A DNA stretch of 64,000 bases, taken from positions 1 to 64,000 of the forward strand of contig NZ_SCWB01000002.1 in the NCBI RefSeq assembly GCF_004359545.1, written 5' to 3'. The notes under the pieces were generated by a model, which searched no databases, was not told the origin of the DNA, and was given only the letters and a program-made list of their open reading frames with translations. Below are positions 52,846 to 61,278 of this stretch, piece by piece; positions within the stretch are counted from its first letter, which is position 1; every line of letters begins with the position of its first letter. The position numbers were made by a program, and so were the translations under genes. Origin of the DNA: Macrococcus lamae. Lineage in GTDB: Bacteria > Bacillota > Bacilli > Staphylococcales > Staphylococcaceae.

Positions 52846-53673
52846 TTATAAATGATTATGTGCGAAGTTACCATGCACTTCAGTTGTTTCATAGACATTG
52901 ATGAAACAGTCAGGGTCTATATTCTTACAGATTTGAATCACGTCTTTTAGTTCATACCGGGTTAATACCATCATGATGACTTGTCTTGGTTCATTGGAGT
53001 AGCCGCCCTGTGCATCCATCAAAGTCATACCCCGGTAAATATTTTCAATCAATGCGTCTTTAATCGCTTCTCCTTGTGTTGTGACAATATTGACTGTTAA
53101 TTTAATATGAGAGGTGTAAATCGTATCAATTGCTTTGCCTGATATGAAAATAGACAGTAAAGTCAGTAAAGCAATGCCCCAGTCGAAGAAATAACCTGAA
53201 CTTAAGACGATGATACCGTTCAGCAAAGTTAATATTAAGCCGATCGGCACGTTGCTGCGCTGTGAAATAATAATAGCGATAATATCCATACCACCGGTCG
53301 TTCCTGAAAATTTCAAGATGATTCCAATACCTACACCTAGCAGCATGCCACCAAAGACGACATCAAGCAGAGGGTTATCAGATACTTGAACAACGGGGAC
53401 AAGCGATAGAAAGACTGATACCATAATGACGCAGAAAATAGTATTCCGCATCATCGATTTCTGTAGTTTCATATAACCTAGTATAAGAAGTGGCAGATTT
53501 AACAATATGTTAAGTAATCCTGTATCGACTTTGAAAAGGATATGGAACAGCAGTGCAAGACCACTGATACCGCTGCTTAATACACCGTGGGGCAGGAGGA
53601 ACATATTAAAGCTGATAGCGATGATAAGTGAGCCTGCGACCGTGATAATGTATTTAAGTACGACTGAATTCAT
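52846..53673 (-). CDS. YitT-family membrane protein
   Basis: A 275-residue protein of the YitT family: five to six membrane helices (DUF161 part, about residues 8-190, with GISGLALLFHI and LKFSGTTGGMDIIA) and a cytoplasmic C-terminal DUF2179 domain (about 215-270, with GMTLMDAQGGYSNEPRQVIMMVLTRYEL). The DUF2179 part resembles PII-like ligand-binding domains. Function unknown. ATG 53673 is chosen with GAGGTAACTTTG upstream. It lies on the same strand as, and downstream of, the NSS transporter, with 65 bp between them. Confidence 0.85.
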   Translation of the reverse strand: MNSVVLKYIITVAGSLIIAISFNMFLLPHGVLSSGISGLALLFHILFKVDTGLLNILLNLPLLILGYMKLQKSMMRNTIFCVIMVSVFLSLVPVVQVSDNPLLDVVFGGMLLGVGIGIILKFSGTTGGMDIIAIIISQRSNVPIGLILTLLNGIIVLSSGYFFDWGIALLTLLSIFISGKAIDTIYTSHIKLTVNIVTTQGEAIKDALIENIYRGMTLMDAQGGYSNEPRQVIMMVLTRYELKDVIQICKNIDPDCFINVYETTEVHGNFAHNHL

Positions 53674-53737
53674 CAAAGTTACCTCAACTGTTTTCTTATA
53701 TTATACCAAGAGTTGTAGCTTTTAGATTTCTGACAAT

Positions 53738-55075
53738 TTATTTAAGAATCAGTGATAGAAATACACCGATAATGACTAAAGGTATAATAAATTTCAATAG
53801 AAAAATCCAAATTTTAAACAGCGGCTCCTGATAAGGCTTCGTCACTAGTTCACTATGCGCTATTTGTCGATCAAGTAAGTATCCAGTAAAAATGGAGAAC
53901 AGGAAAGCACCGAGGGGCAGCATGATATTTGAAACTAGGTAATCCATATTATCAAAGAATGTACCCGCTAGAAACTTTGTGTTGCTGAGCAGACCAGATG
54001 ATAAAGCAGATGGAATACCTAATGCAAAAACACCGATTGACAGTAATATGACAGCTTTGACGCGTTTATTGTTATCATTCTTCGTTGCATTCGATACATT
54101 GATTTCAAGCAGCGATATGGATGAAGTAATGGTCGCAAAGAAAAATAGCAGTAAAAAAATTAAATAGAATAGTTGTCCAAGTGGCAGCTGATCAAAGACG
54201 TAAGGCAGCACGATGAACAATAGCCCCGGTCCTTGTGCAGCTTCTATTCCGAGTGAGGCAGTTGCCGGAAATATAGCAAGCCCCGCTAGGATAGTTATTA
54301 AAATATTGAGCAGAACAACAGAAAGTCCTGACTGAGTCAGATCTGTTTTCTTATCAAGGTAAGATGCATAAGTCAGCATACCACCGAAACCTACTGATAA
54401 GGAAAAGAATGACTGACCCAGTGCAAACAATATACTGTCTGCTGATAGCTTTGAAAAATCCGGTTTTAGAAAGTAACTGACGCCTGTCATGGCATGTTCT
54501 AAAGTCAATGAACGAATAATGACAATGATGAAGGCCACAAATAACAAAGGCATCATTATTTTTGAAGCACGTTCAATACCATTTTGTATCCCTTTAGCGA
54601 CAATCAGAGCGGTTAATCCGATAAAGAGCGCCTGTCCACCTAAAGCGTAGAGCGGATTACTGATCAAGCTGCCGAATACGCCTTCATAATCCTGCTGCTT
54701 TCCGCCGGTCACTAGAGCGAATAAAGTACGAATGATGTAGATCAATATCCAGCCGCCGATGACGCTGTAAAAGCTAAGTAAAATAAAAACACCTATGTTG
54801 CCGAGATGACCGATTAAATTATGTACACGGTTCCCTGTCAAATGACCAAAACTTCTCGTACTGTAAGTCTTACTGTGACGACCGATGACGAATTCTGATA
54901 GGAGTAATGGAAACCCGATCAGCATCGTGAAGAGGATAAAGATAACTAAGAAGGCAGCACCACCGTTATCTGCCATGACATACGGGAATTTCCACATTGC
55001 TCCGAGTCCGATTGCTGACCCTGCACTTGCAAGAATGAATCCTAACTTTGAACCCCATTGTGATTGTGTTTCCAT
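53738..55075 (-). CDS. Sodium-dependent transporter (NSS/SNF family)
   Basis: A 445-residue neurotransmitter:sodium symporter homologue, which imports an amino acid (tryptophan, leucine, tyrosine or similar) with Na+. The N-terminus WGSKLGFILASAGSAIGLGAMWKFPYVMADNGGAAF is the family signature, forming helix 1 with its unwound substrate and Na+ site. The length fits the shorter bacterial subgroup with 11 helices. ATG 55075 has AAAAGAGGCAGGACA upstream. A 230-nt leader with a short Trp-containing ORF and two terminators precedes it, so expression is probably set by attenuation. The substrate may be tryptophan, but this is inferred only from the leader and the kyn genes elsewhere in the window. 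Confidence 0.88.
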   Translation of the reverse strand: METQSQWGSKLGFILASAGSAIGLGAMWKFPYVMADNGGAAFLVIFILFTMLIGFPLLLSEFVIGRHSKTYSTRSFGHLTGNRVHNLIGHLGNIGVFILLSFYSVIGGWILIYIIRTLFALVTGGKQQDYEGVFGSLISNPLYALGGQALFIGLTALIVAKGIQNGIERASKIMMPLLFVAFIIVIIRSLTLEHAMTGVSYFLKPDFSKLSADSILFALGQSFFSLSVGFGGMLTYASYLDKKTDLTQSGLSVVLLNILITILAGLAIFPATASLGIEAAQGPGLLFIVLPYVFDQLPLGQLFYLIFLLLFFFATITSSISLLEINVSNATKNDNNKRVKAVILLSIGVFALGIPSALSSGLLSNTKFLAGTFFDNMDYLVSNIMLPLGAFLFSIFTGYLLDRQIAHSELVTKPYQEPLFKIWIFLLKFIIPLVIIGVFLSLILK

Positions 55076-55108
55076 TGTCCTGCCTCTTTTCTAAATGATT
55101 ATTCAAAC

Positions 55109-55138
55109 AAAAAAGACCCGGACATTAAATGCCGGGTC
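55109..55138 (-). terminator. Leader terminator 2 (proximal to the NSS gene)
   Basis: On the minus strand GACCCGG-CATTTAATGT-CCGGGTC is followed by TTTTTTGTTTG: a strong intrinsic terminator 35 bp before the coding start. Confidence 0.8.
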
Positions 55139-55148
55139 AATTTAGATA

Positions 55149-55182
55149 CAAAAAAGACCGGGCAACTAATACTTCCGGCCTC
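55149..55182 (-). terminator. Leader terminator 1
   Basis: On the minus strand GAGGCCGG (55182-55175) pairs with CCGGTCTT (55161-55154) including two G-U pairs, followed by TTTTTTG. It lies 60 nt after the leader ORF stop and just before terminator 2. Confidence 0.65.
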
Positions 55183-55240
55183 ACAAGATCAAGAAGCCGT
55201 CATAGATGACTTATATCTATGACGAGCATAAATATAAGCA

Positions 55241-55291
55241 TTATGACAGCTGCCAACCTTTATTGAGTTGAGTGTATAATGACTTAATCAT
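55241..55291 (-). CDS. Short leader peptide (16 residues) with a Trp codon
   Basis: A reading frame of 16 codons, MIKSLYTQLNKGWQLS, with AAAAGAGGTAGAGACCA as ribosome-binding region. Trp is residue 13, four codons before the stop. Its position upstream of alternative stems and terminators in the NSS transporter leader suggests a regulatory rather than a functional peptide. The frame is too short to be sure that it is translated. Confidence 0.5.
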   Translation of the reverse strand: MIKSLYTQLNKGWQLS

Positions 55292-55459
55292 TGGTCTCTA
55301 CCTCTTTTGTTAGAATTGTTTTCATATTAGCAATAATGAAAATTTTCGTCAAGGATATTATTATTTAATGTATATCAGTTTGAAATTAGTTGATAAAATT
55401 ACAGAATGTATGTATAATTCATTAAAATGTTTTTAAAAACATACAAGTGAGGTGTAATT

Positions 55460-55741
55460 ATGGAATTGAATAGAGAACTGCTGCTTTTTATTCTCCAGAC
55501 GGTCAATCTTCACAAAACCAATCAATTGTCATTGGAACAATTACAAAATCTAACCGTCAATCAATTTTCAGATGTTTCAGAAGAAGTTTTTATTTTTCAT
55601 TTTGAACATTTAACAGATAAATGCTATCTTTCTTATCATAATACTTTAAAAAATAATGAACGCTATATATATGAACTAGGTCTGACGTTTTATGGTAGTG
55701 CCGCATTAAATCAGCATGTGTCAAACAACCAATTTAATTAA
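55460..55741 (+). CDS. Unknown 93-residue protein, possibly winged helix
   Basis: I do not recognise it with confidence. It starts MELNRELLLFILQTVNLHKTNQ, has a central FHFEHLTDKCYLSYHNT stretch and ends YIYELGLTFYGSAALNQHV. Order of helices then a beta-hairpin-like end is reminiscent of DUF2513-like winged-helix proteins (response to LTxxGxxxL-type ending), but this is only a resemblance. AGTGAGGTGTAATT precedes the ATG. It is monocistronic and followed by a good terminator, which supports it as a real gene. Confidence 0.6.
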   Translation: MELNRELLLFILQTVNLHKTNQLSLEQLQNLTVNQFSDVSEEVFIFHFEHLTDKCYLSYHNTLKNNERYIYELGLTFYGSAALNQHVSNNQFN

Positions 55742-55751
55742 TGACTTTGTT

Positions 55752-55798
55752 GTACCCCCAAAAGTGAGAATGAAAATTAATGCTGGGGTACTTTTTTT
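55752..55798 (+). terminator. Intrinsic terminator
   Basis: GTACCCC (55752-55758) pairs with GGGGTAC (55785-55791) around a 26-nt AT-rich loop, followed by TTTTTTT. Confidence 0.75.
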
Positions 55799-55865
55799 AT
55801 TTTAGCCGGGTGACTTACCGTAATAAGGGTATATACTAAAAGAATATACTTGAGGGGGAATGAAC

Positions 55866-57359
55866 GTGAAAAAAGAAAATATATCGTATTGGACAAAATC
55901 ATCACAATTTAACCAGTTTCCGCAGCTCACTCAGGATTTACAAACAGATGTACTTATTATCGGCGGGGGTATTGCAAGCATTCTAGCCGCTTATCAGCTT
56001 GCTAAAGCAGGACGAGAAGTGACAGTGCTGGAAGGTCGGCACTTGTCACAGGGAACTACTGCTGGTACTACAGCTAAAATTACTGCCCAGCATCATTTAC
56101 TGTATCAGAACTTTATTAAACAGCGTAGTGAAGAAGAAGCACGACTTTATTATGAAGCACAGACAGATGGTATAAATGTCATAAGAAATCTTGCTGATGA
56201 GTATAATATAGATTGTGACATGGAAACGTTATCTAGTATTCAAGTCACTATCGGCGAAAGTGAAAAGAAAATCAGAAAAGAATACGAGGCATATCAAAAA
56301 TTAGGTATTAATGGCGATCTTCATGAAAAAGATATGGGACTTCCATTTGAAACGACGATGGGTCTTGAAATGTATGATCAGGCGCAGTTCCACCCTTTAA
56401 AATTTTTAGCCGGCATGGTTGAAGTCTGTGTGGATCTCGGCGTCACCTTTTTTGAAGAGACGATGGTAAAGAAAATTGATGGTAATACAGTTGAAACAGA
56501 AAGTGGTCAGGAAGTATCATTTAATCAATTGATTTGTGCAACACATTACCCAATTGTAAATATTAAGCATAACTTACTCTTTCACCTTGAAATAGAAAGG
56601 TCTTATATTGTGGCAGTCAAAGATCATACGCCGATTCCCTATGCCATGTTTCAAGTGGCAGACATTCCTGAACGTTCACTAAGACACTATATTACTGAAG
56701 ATGGACTGGGGTTACTAGTAGGCGGCGAAAATCATGTGACGGGTGCAAAGGATGATGTTGAAGTCGGTTATGAACGTCTTGCTTATGACGCAAAAGCACT
56801 GTTTAACGTCGATCACATTGAAGATAAATGGTCTGCCCAGGATATGATGACAGCTGACAAAATGCCGTTAATTGGCCGTTACAGCAAAAATGATGACCGT
56901 ATTTTTGTCATCACCGGATTTAATAAATTCGGCATGGCTACTGCTGGTGTTGGTAGTCTGGTGCTCCGGGATTTGCTGATGGGTCAATCTAATAAATATG
57001 AAGAATTGTTGAAACCAAGTCGTATAGACACACTGAGCAGTCAGATAAAAGCAACAGCTAAGAAAGCCTTCAGTGCTATAAAAGGACAGACAAAGGCAGT
57101 CAAAGATTACCGGACAGACCGAGATGCGCTCCATACAGATGAAGCAGGAATTTTCTTGACAGATGGAAAATTTGAAGCAGTTTATAAAGATGACGAAGGA
57201 ACAGAACATGCGGTCAGTCCATTCTGCACTCATATGGGATGTGTCCTTAGCTTTAATAACGGTGAAAAAACATGGGATTGTGCCTGCCATGGTTCAAGAT
57301 TCGATTGTGACGGCAAAGTCCTGCATGGACCAGCCTCTACTGATTTGACTCAGCAGTAG
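55866..57359 (+). CDS. FAD-dependent oxidoreductase with C-terminal Rieske domain
   Basis: A 497-residue fusion. The N-terminal DAO-type FAD domain has VLIIGGGIASILAAYQLAKAG (around residue 30) and a HLSQGTTAGTTAKITAQHH segment; the C-terminal Rieske domain (about 415-495) has the [2Fe-2S] ligands CTHMGC and CACHGSRFD. B. subtilis YhfW has the same architecture. The substrate is unknown; electron flow between flavin and iron-sulfur cluster is expected. GTG 55866 is preferred because GAGGGGG is 8 nt upstream; ATG 55860 is too close. The ABC permease gene begins 26 bp after it. Confidence 0.85.
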   Translation: MKKENISYWTKSSQFNQFPQLTQDLQTDVLIIGGGIASILAAYQLAKAGREVTVLEGRHLSQGTTAGTTAKITAQHHLLYQNFIKQRSEEEARLYYEAQTDGINVIRNLADEYNIDCDMETLSSIQVTIGESEKKIRKEYEAYQKLGINGDLHEKDMGLPFETTMGLEMYDQAQFHPLKFLAGMVEVCVDLGVTFFEETMVKKIDGNTVETESGQEVSFNQLICATHYPIVNIKHNLLFHLEIERSYIVAVKDHTPIPYAMFQVADIPERSLRHYITEDGLGLLVGGENHVTGAKDDVEVGYERLAYDAKALFNVDHIEDKWSAQDMMTADKMPLIGRYSKNDDRIFVITGFNKFGMATAGVGSLVLRDLLMGQSNKYEELLKPSRIDTLSSQIKATAKKAFSAIKGQTKAVKDYRTDRDALHTDEAGIFLTDGKFEAVYKDDEGTEHAVSPFCTHMGCVLSFNNGEKTWDCACHGSRFDCDGKVLHGPASTDLTQQ

Positions 57360-57385
57360 TATAGATTACAGGAAGGAGGCATAGA

Positions 57386-58435
57386 ATGTTTCTTGCCTGG
57401 AAAGAAGTAATATATAACAAACTTAAATTCAGTTTAATTATCGGTGTACTTGTACTGGTAGGCTACTTACTTTTTCTTGTATCAGGACTATCCAATGGTC
57501 TGATGAATATGAACCGGGAAGCCTTGGATAAATGGAATGGTGATGCCATTGTCATTACTGAAGAATCCAATCAAAACCTTGCCCAATCGATGATTGCTGC
57601 TGATGAGATAGATGGAGAATTCAACAAGAAAGCAGGAATAAAAAATACTGCTGTCATTGTCTCAAAAGGTGATGTTAAGCAGAATGCACTGCTGTTTGGC
57701 ATTAGTAAGGATGAATTTTTAAAACCTAATATCATAGAAGGCGATATGTTCATAGATACCTTTGATGTGGTAGCTGACGATACACTGAAAGAAAAAGGCT
57801 ATAAAGTAGGAGATACACTTGATCTGGCGGGAACAGATGACACACTGACCATTACAGGTTTTACTGACCGTTCTAAATATAATGCGGCACCTATACTTTA
57901 TGGCAGTGGCAAAACAGTTGATATGTTAACTAATAATCGTACGAAGGACAAAGTGAATGCATTTGTCGTCAAAGATTCCAATTATATGAATGTAGCACTG
58001 GACGATGATCTTCAAGTTGTTGGAACAGAATCATTTATCAAGAAATTACCAGGTTATACAGAGCAGAAATTGACGCTCGACTTCATGAGCTATTTCCTAT
58101 TTGCGATTTCTGCATTTATTATCGGGATCTTTCTCTATGTCATCACTATACAGAAAGCTCCGATATATGGTTTGTTGAAAGCCCAGGGCATCAGCAATGC
58201 ATTTCTTGCACGTTCTGTACTATTCCAGACATTGATACTGGCAGTTATTGCTGTATTGTTTGCGCTCGGTCTCACAGTGCTGACTGCTTCATTTCTGCCG
58301 CCGGTGGTACCGATTATGTTTGATTGGAAAATGATTGCTATATACGGCATCACACTTATTATTACTGCTCTCATCGGAGGATTATTCTCCATCAATTCGG
58401 TAAGAAAAGTAGATCCGTTGAAACAGATCGGCTAG
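57386..58435 (+). CDS. ABC transporter permease, HrtB-like (FtsX domain)
   Basis: A 349-residue permease of the MacB/FtsX type: one N-terminal helix (residues 14-36), a roughly 190-residue extracytoplasmic domain, and three C-terminal helices (about 231-345) carrying the FtsX core (APIYGLLKAQGISNAFLARSVLFQT). Size and layout fit HrtB, the heme-export permease, or the related DevC/BceB-like group. It pairs with the ATPase gene 10 bp downstream. A heme link is inferred from family resemblance; no hssRS two-component genes are seen nearby, which is unlike S. aureus hrtAB. Confidence 0.72.
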   Translation: MFLAWKEVIYNKLKFSLIIGVLVLVGYLLFLVSGLSNGLMNMNREALDKWNGDAIVITEESNQNLAQSMIAADEIDGEFNKKAGIKNTAVIVSKGDVKQNALLFGISKDEFLKPNIIEGDMFIDTFDVVADDTLKEKGYKVGDTLDLAGTDDTLTITGFTDRSKYNAAPILYGSGKTVDMLTNNRTKDKVNAFVVKDSNYMNVALDDDLQVVGTESFIKKLPGYTEQKLTLDFMSYFLFAISAFIIGIFLYVITIQKAPIYGLLKAQGISNAFLARSVLFQTLILAVIAVLFALGLTVLTASFLPPVVPIMFDWKMIAIYGITLIITALIGGLFSINSVRKVDPLKQIG

Positions 58436-58445
58436 GAGGGATAAA

Positions 58446-59126
58446 ATGGTATTAGAGTTGCAAGGTGTCAGCCGAAGTTTCGGCAAAGGTAATACATACG
58501 TCGAAGCGCTGAAACCGACGGATTTCTATCTGCAGCGGGGAGAAATGGTTGCTGTCATTGGGCCTTCCGGCTCTGGAAAGAGTACTTTCCTGACAATTGC
58601 AGGGTTACTGCAAAGTCCCAGTACGGGAGAAGTGGTCATCAATCAAACAAGTACAGAGAGCTTTAATGAAAATAAGCGCTCTAAAACACGTCTGAAAGAA
58701 ATTGGCTTTATTCTTCAAGCTTCAAACTTAGTTCCATTTCTTAAAGTAAAAGATCAGCTGAAGCTGCTGGACAAAGTCAACAGTAATCATTTATCTAAGG
58801 CGGAACTTAATGAAAAACTTAATACGCTGGGTCTTCATGACGTAATGAACCAATATCCGAGCGAATTGTCCGGCGGTCAGCGCCAACGTGTCGCAATATT
58901 AAAAGCTATCTATACAAATCCTTCTCTTATCTTAGCTGACGAACCAACAGCAAGTCTTGACAGTGAAAAAGCATTTGCTGTCATCGAATTAATTCGACGT
59001 GAAGTGAAATCCATGGATAAAGCAGCTATTGTCGTAACTCATGATACGAGATTGACTCAATATTTTGATAAAGTGTATGAAATGAAAGATGGTTATCTTA
59101 ATTTATTAGATAAAGAAAGGAATTAA
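58446..59126 (+). CDS. ABC transporter ATP-binding protein, HrtA-like
   Basis: A 226-residue ATPase of the MacB/LolD/HrtA group. Walker A GPSGSGKST (about residues 39-47), Q-loop FILQASNLVPF, signature LSGGQRQR (about 140) and Walker B LILADEPTASLD (about 160) followed by the H-loop VTHD are all intact, so an active enzyme is expected. It forms an exporter with the permease 10 bp upstream. The 57-residue HTH-like gene begins one base after its stop. Confidence 0.85.
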   Translation: MVLELQGVSRSFGKGNTYVEALKPTDFYLQRGEMVAVIGPSGSGKSTFLTIAGLLQSPSTGEVVINQTSTESFNENKRSKTRLKEIGFILQASNLVPFLKVKDQLKLLDKVNSNHLSKAELNEKLNTLGLHDVMNQYPSELSGGQRQRVAILKAIYTNPSLILADEPTASLDSEKAFAVIELIRREVKSMDKAAIVVTHDTRLTQYFDKVYEMKDGYLNLLDKERN

Positions 59127-59127
59127 T

Positions 59128-59301
59128 ATGTCACACCGGGAAGCATTTGTCACAGCGAGTGAAATATATGAGATGGGTGTACCTCCGCATATATTATCGC
59201 TCTGGCTGACAAACGATCTTATCCAAGTCGTCCACAAAAACAAGCTCGACCGCTTCTTCTGGAAACATGAAGTAGAAGAATTGATCAAGCGTTATCTTTA
59301 A
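59128..59301 (+). CDS. 57-residue helix-turn-helix-like protein
   Basis: A short gene missed by a 60-residue cut-off. The product starts MSHREAFVTASEIYEMGVPP and ends EVEELIKRYL. The stretch TASEIYEMGVPPHILSLWL followed by the tryptophan/phenylalanine-rich FFWKHEVEEL resembles an excisionase/MerR-type helix-turn-helix. AAAGAAAGGAATTAAT supplies a ribosome-binding site and the gene follows the ABC ATPase after one base, on the same strand. It may regulate the ABC operon. Its 3' end overlaps the convergent DUF1722 gene by 17 bp. The assignment as HTH is by resemblance only. Confidence 0.6.
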   Translation: MSHREAFVTASEIYEMGVPPHILSLWLTNDLIQVVHKNKLDRFFWKHEVEELIKRYL

Positions 59302-59656
59302 ACAACGTGCTGTCCAGTAAATATTGGACAGTATATTTTTCTGCCAGCATATATAGATGCTGCGTGAGCTCTGATTCTGCTGTATCAAGCTGTTCGAGAA
59401 GCATAAACGTGCGTTCTTTTTCTTCAGCTGTCGCTCGCTTCTTGAAATAACCCCATATATGTTGATAAGCATTGATTTTCGAACCAGTAGTCGGAGTCAC
59501 CGCTTTTGCCTGATTAATCAAGTTGTCAAGTGCTGCATAGCTTGGCTGACCTTTCAATAAAGCTCTTATAGCTTCGTAACTGGTCTGGCTATGATACATG
59601 ACTAAATACTTTTCTTCGCGCCAATATTTTTCCAGCTGCTGACGTTCAGTTGTCAT
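59285..59656 (-). CDS. DUF1722 (YbgA-like) protein
   Basis: A 123-residue protein of the DUF1722/YbgA family. YREEKYL-type start is present as WREEKYLVMYHSQTSYEAIRALLKG, then INAYQHIWGYFKKRATAEEK and LLEQLDTAESEL. These match the family order of a basic helix, the KxxAYQHxWGYFK core and an acidic helix. The function is unknown; in other genomes the domain is sometimes fused to a DUF523 domain. It overlaps TIGR01777 by 4 bp (ATGA), so it is translated together with it. Confidence 0.78.
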   Translation of the reverse strand: MTTERQQLEKYWREEKYLVMYHSQTSYEAIRALLKGQPSYAALDNLINQAKAVTPTTGSKINAYQHIWGYFKKRATAEEKERTFMLLEQLDTAESELTQHLYMLAEKYTVQYLLDSTLFKDNA

Positions 59657-60546
59657 TTCGAATAAATCTCATTCAGTGCAGACTGAATTTCTGGATAATC
59701 AAATGTAAATCCTTCTGTCAGCAATCTTTCCGGTAATACGCGCTGTCCTTCAGTCACCATGACTGCCTGATCGCCAAGAACTGCGTTCATCACTGGCCTC
59801 GGGACTGCTGTCCAATGAGGACGGTGAATCGCTTTGCCTAATGCACGGCCAAAATCGCTTTGAGTCGCAGGAACTGGTGCAGTGAAATTAAATATACCTG
59901 TTAACCGATGTTCATAAATGTAGAGTACGGCTTTAGTTAAATCGTCAATGTGAATCCATGACAGTACTTGTCTGCCGTCAGCTATATTACCACCGATACC
60001 AAACTGATACGGTTTCGCCATGACAGGGAGTGCACCGCCTTCATTTGACAGAATGACACCAAATCGACAGCAGGCAACTTCAATACCCATTTCTTTGATG
60101 GCATTCGTCTCATTTTCCCACCGACAGACAACTTCTGACAGAAAATTATGAGGCGTAAAAACATCTCTCTCCGTAAATGTCAGATGTTTAGTTGTAGGAT
60201 AGTAGCCGACAGCGCTGGCATTAACAAAGTATGGCTTATCACCTGACTGCTCGAGGTAATAACGCAGTTTTTTAGTAGAACCTAAACGGCTTTTTAAAAT
60301 TTCCTTTTTATATTCTTTAGTCCAGCGCTTGTTTAAGGAAGCACCTGCTAAATTAATAAGCAGATCAGCTTTTGGCATCTGCTGTTCCCATCCCTCTTTA
60401 TCCCAGTTGATATAGGAAATGTTCTCTTCGTTGTCGTGATAAGACCGTGAAAGTATAACGACATGGAAATCGTCAGCAATCAGTTTTTTAGTCAGTGCTT
60501 TGCCTACTAAACCGCTGCCTCCGGAAATTACTGCTGTTTTAATCAT
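59653..60546 (-). CDS. TIGR01777-family SDR-like epimerase
   Basis: A 297-residue extended-SDR protein of the TIGR01777 (SulA homologue/DUF1731) group. ISGGSGLVGKALTKKL is the N-terminal nucleotide motif, and the inserted sequence LINLAGASLNKRWTKEYKKEIL and SAVGYYPT are group-specific. The C-terminal DUF1731 part (ALGKAIHRPHWTAVPRPVMNAVLGDQA, RVLPERLLTEGF) is present. The substrate is unknown. It is in an operon with a TetR regulator (upstream) and DUF1722 (downstream). Confidence 0.87.
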   Translation of the reverse strand: MIKTAVISGGSGLVGKALTKKLIADDFHVVILSRSYHDNEENISYINWDKEGWEQQMPKADLLINLAGASLNKRWTKEYKKEILKSRLGSTKKLRYYLEQSGDKPYFVNASAVGYYPTTKHLTFTERDVFTPHNFLSEVVCRWENETNAIKEMGIEVACCRFGVILSNEGGALPVMAKPYQFGIGGNIADGRQVLSWIHIDDLTKAVLYIYEHRLTGIFNFTAPVPATQSDFGRALGKAIHRPHWTAVPRPVMNAVLGDQAVMVTEGQRVLPERLLTEGFTFDYPEIQSALNEIYSK

Positions 60547-60551
60547 ATGAA

Positions 60552-61136
60552 TTACTCCTTATCTATGTATCCAGAATAAATAGTCATTGTTAAATCAGTG
60601 ACTTGTTCACATAGTTCTTCGATAGGCATACTGAAATTATTTGCTATCCATAAGTTATATGTAGAGATGATACCTGAAAGATAGAAAGTGGCTAAGATGT
60701 CAGCATCCACTGAAGCATTTACTTTCAAATATTTAAACTGCTGAACCAACAGCGGTTTAAATGAATGAATCTCCTGTTCTAGTATTTTGACACGAATTTC
60801 AGGATTGATCTGAGAGAAGATATGTTTATAGCTGTAAATAGTAGTCAGTACTTGCCATGTATTATCATATATTCGCTTTCTGACTTCTAATGAAGAAAAA
60901 TGAGCAGGAACATATCTAAGGGCAAAGTAAATCTGTCTGTTACATTGTGCAATTAAATCTTCGAATAAAGCATACTTATCTGAGTAATATGTATAAAAGG
61001 TAGAACGTGTCACATCGGCCTCCTGGACGAGTGCTTTTATCGTAATATCTTCAATAGTGGCATGTCGGAGCATGTCATTCATGACATCGATAAGATGCTG
61101 TTTTGTTTTATGAAAAGGTTTATTGTTCAATGCCAT
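60552..61136 (-). CDS. TetR/AcrR-family transcriptional regulator
   Basis: A 194-residue regulator with an N-terminal TetR helix-turn-helix (about residues 14-58, with ALVQEADVTRSTFYTYYSDKYALFEDLI). The C-terminal part is typical of the TetR_C group used with AcrR-like regulators. Start ATG 61136 follows AAAGGAAGCAACTG; upstream starts at 61163 and 61169 precede that site. It heads an operon with TIGR01777 and DUF1722 genes and faces the divergent catalase-like gene. It probably regulates itself and that gene. Confidence 0.85.
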   Translation of the reverse strand: MALNNKPFHKTKQHLIDVMNDMLRHATIEDITIKALVQEADVTRSTFYTYYSDKYALFEDLIAQCNRQIYFALRYVPAHFSSLEVRKRIYDNTWQVLTTIYSYKHIFSQINPEIRVKILEQEIHSFKPLLVQQFKYLKVNASVDADILATFYLSGIISTYNLWIANNFSMPIEELCEQVTDLTMTIYSGYIDKE

Positions 61137-61209
61137 CAGTTGCTTCCTTTCTGTCGCTCTCATATTCAACTATTACTAATTAAATTTTACCTTTAATATT
61201 GGAAATAAT

Positions 61210-61235
61210 AAAACATTTTGTAAATGAAGTGTTTT
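61210..61235. promoter_or_regulatory. Possible TetR operator (inverted repeat)
   Basis: AAAACA (61210-61215) and TGTTTT (61230-61235) flank an AT-rich centre, with partial further symmetry, midway between the divergent TetR and catalase-like genes. Resemblance only. Confidence 0.3.
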
Positions 61236-61278
61236 GTTTATTTATCGGGTATAAATCATTAACAGGGAGGACTGCTTA

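Larger units (their letters stand above)
55149..55300 (-). promoter_or_regulatory. Attenuator-like leader of the NSS transporter
   Basis: The leader holds a 16-codon ORF, then a 9-bp hairpin (GTCATAGAT with ATCTATGAC, 55223-55199) whose loop and 5' side can alternatively pair: CTTATAT inside 55240-55230 is complementary to ATATAAG at 55217-55209. Two terminator hairpins follow. Mutually exclusive stems plus a Trp codon in the leader ORF fit transcription attenuation. No T-box, glycine-riboswitch or S-box motif was found. Confidence 0.5.

Noticed and set aside
55109-55182. Tandem AAAAAGACC(C)GG segments as a direct repeat or CRISPR-like array
   Set aside because: They are the poly-U arms of two separate terminator hairpins; there are only two copies and no spacer structure.
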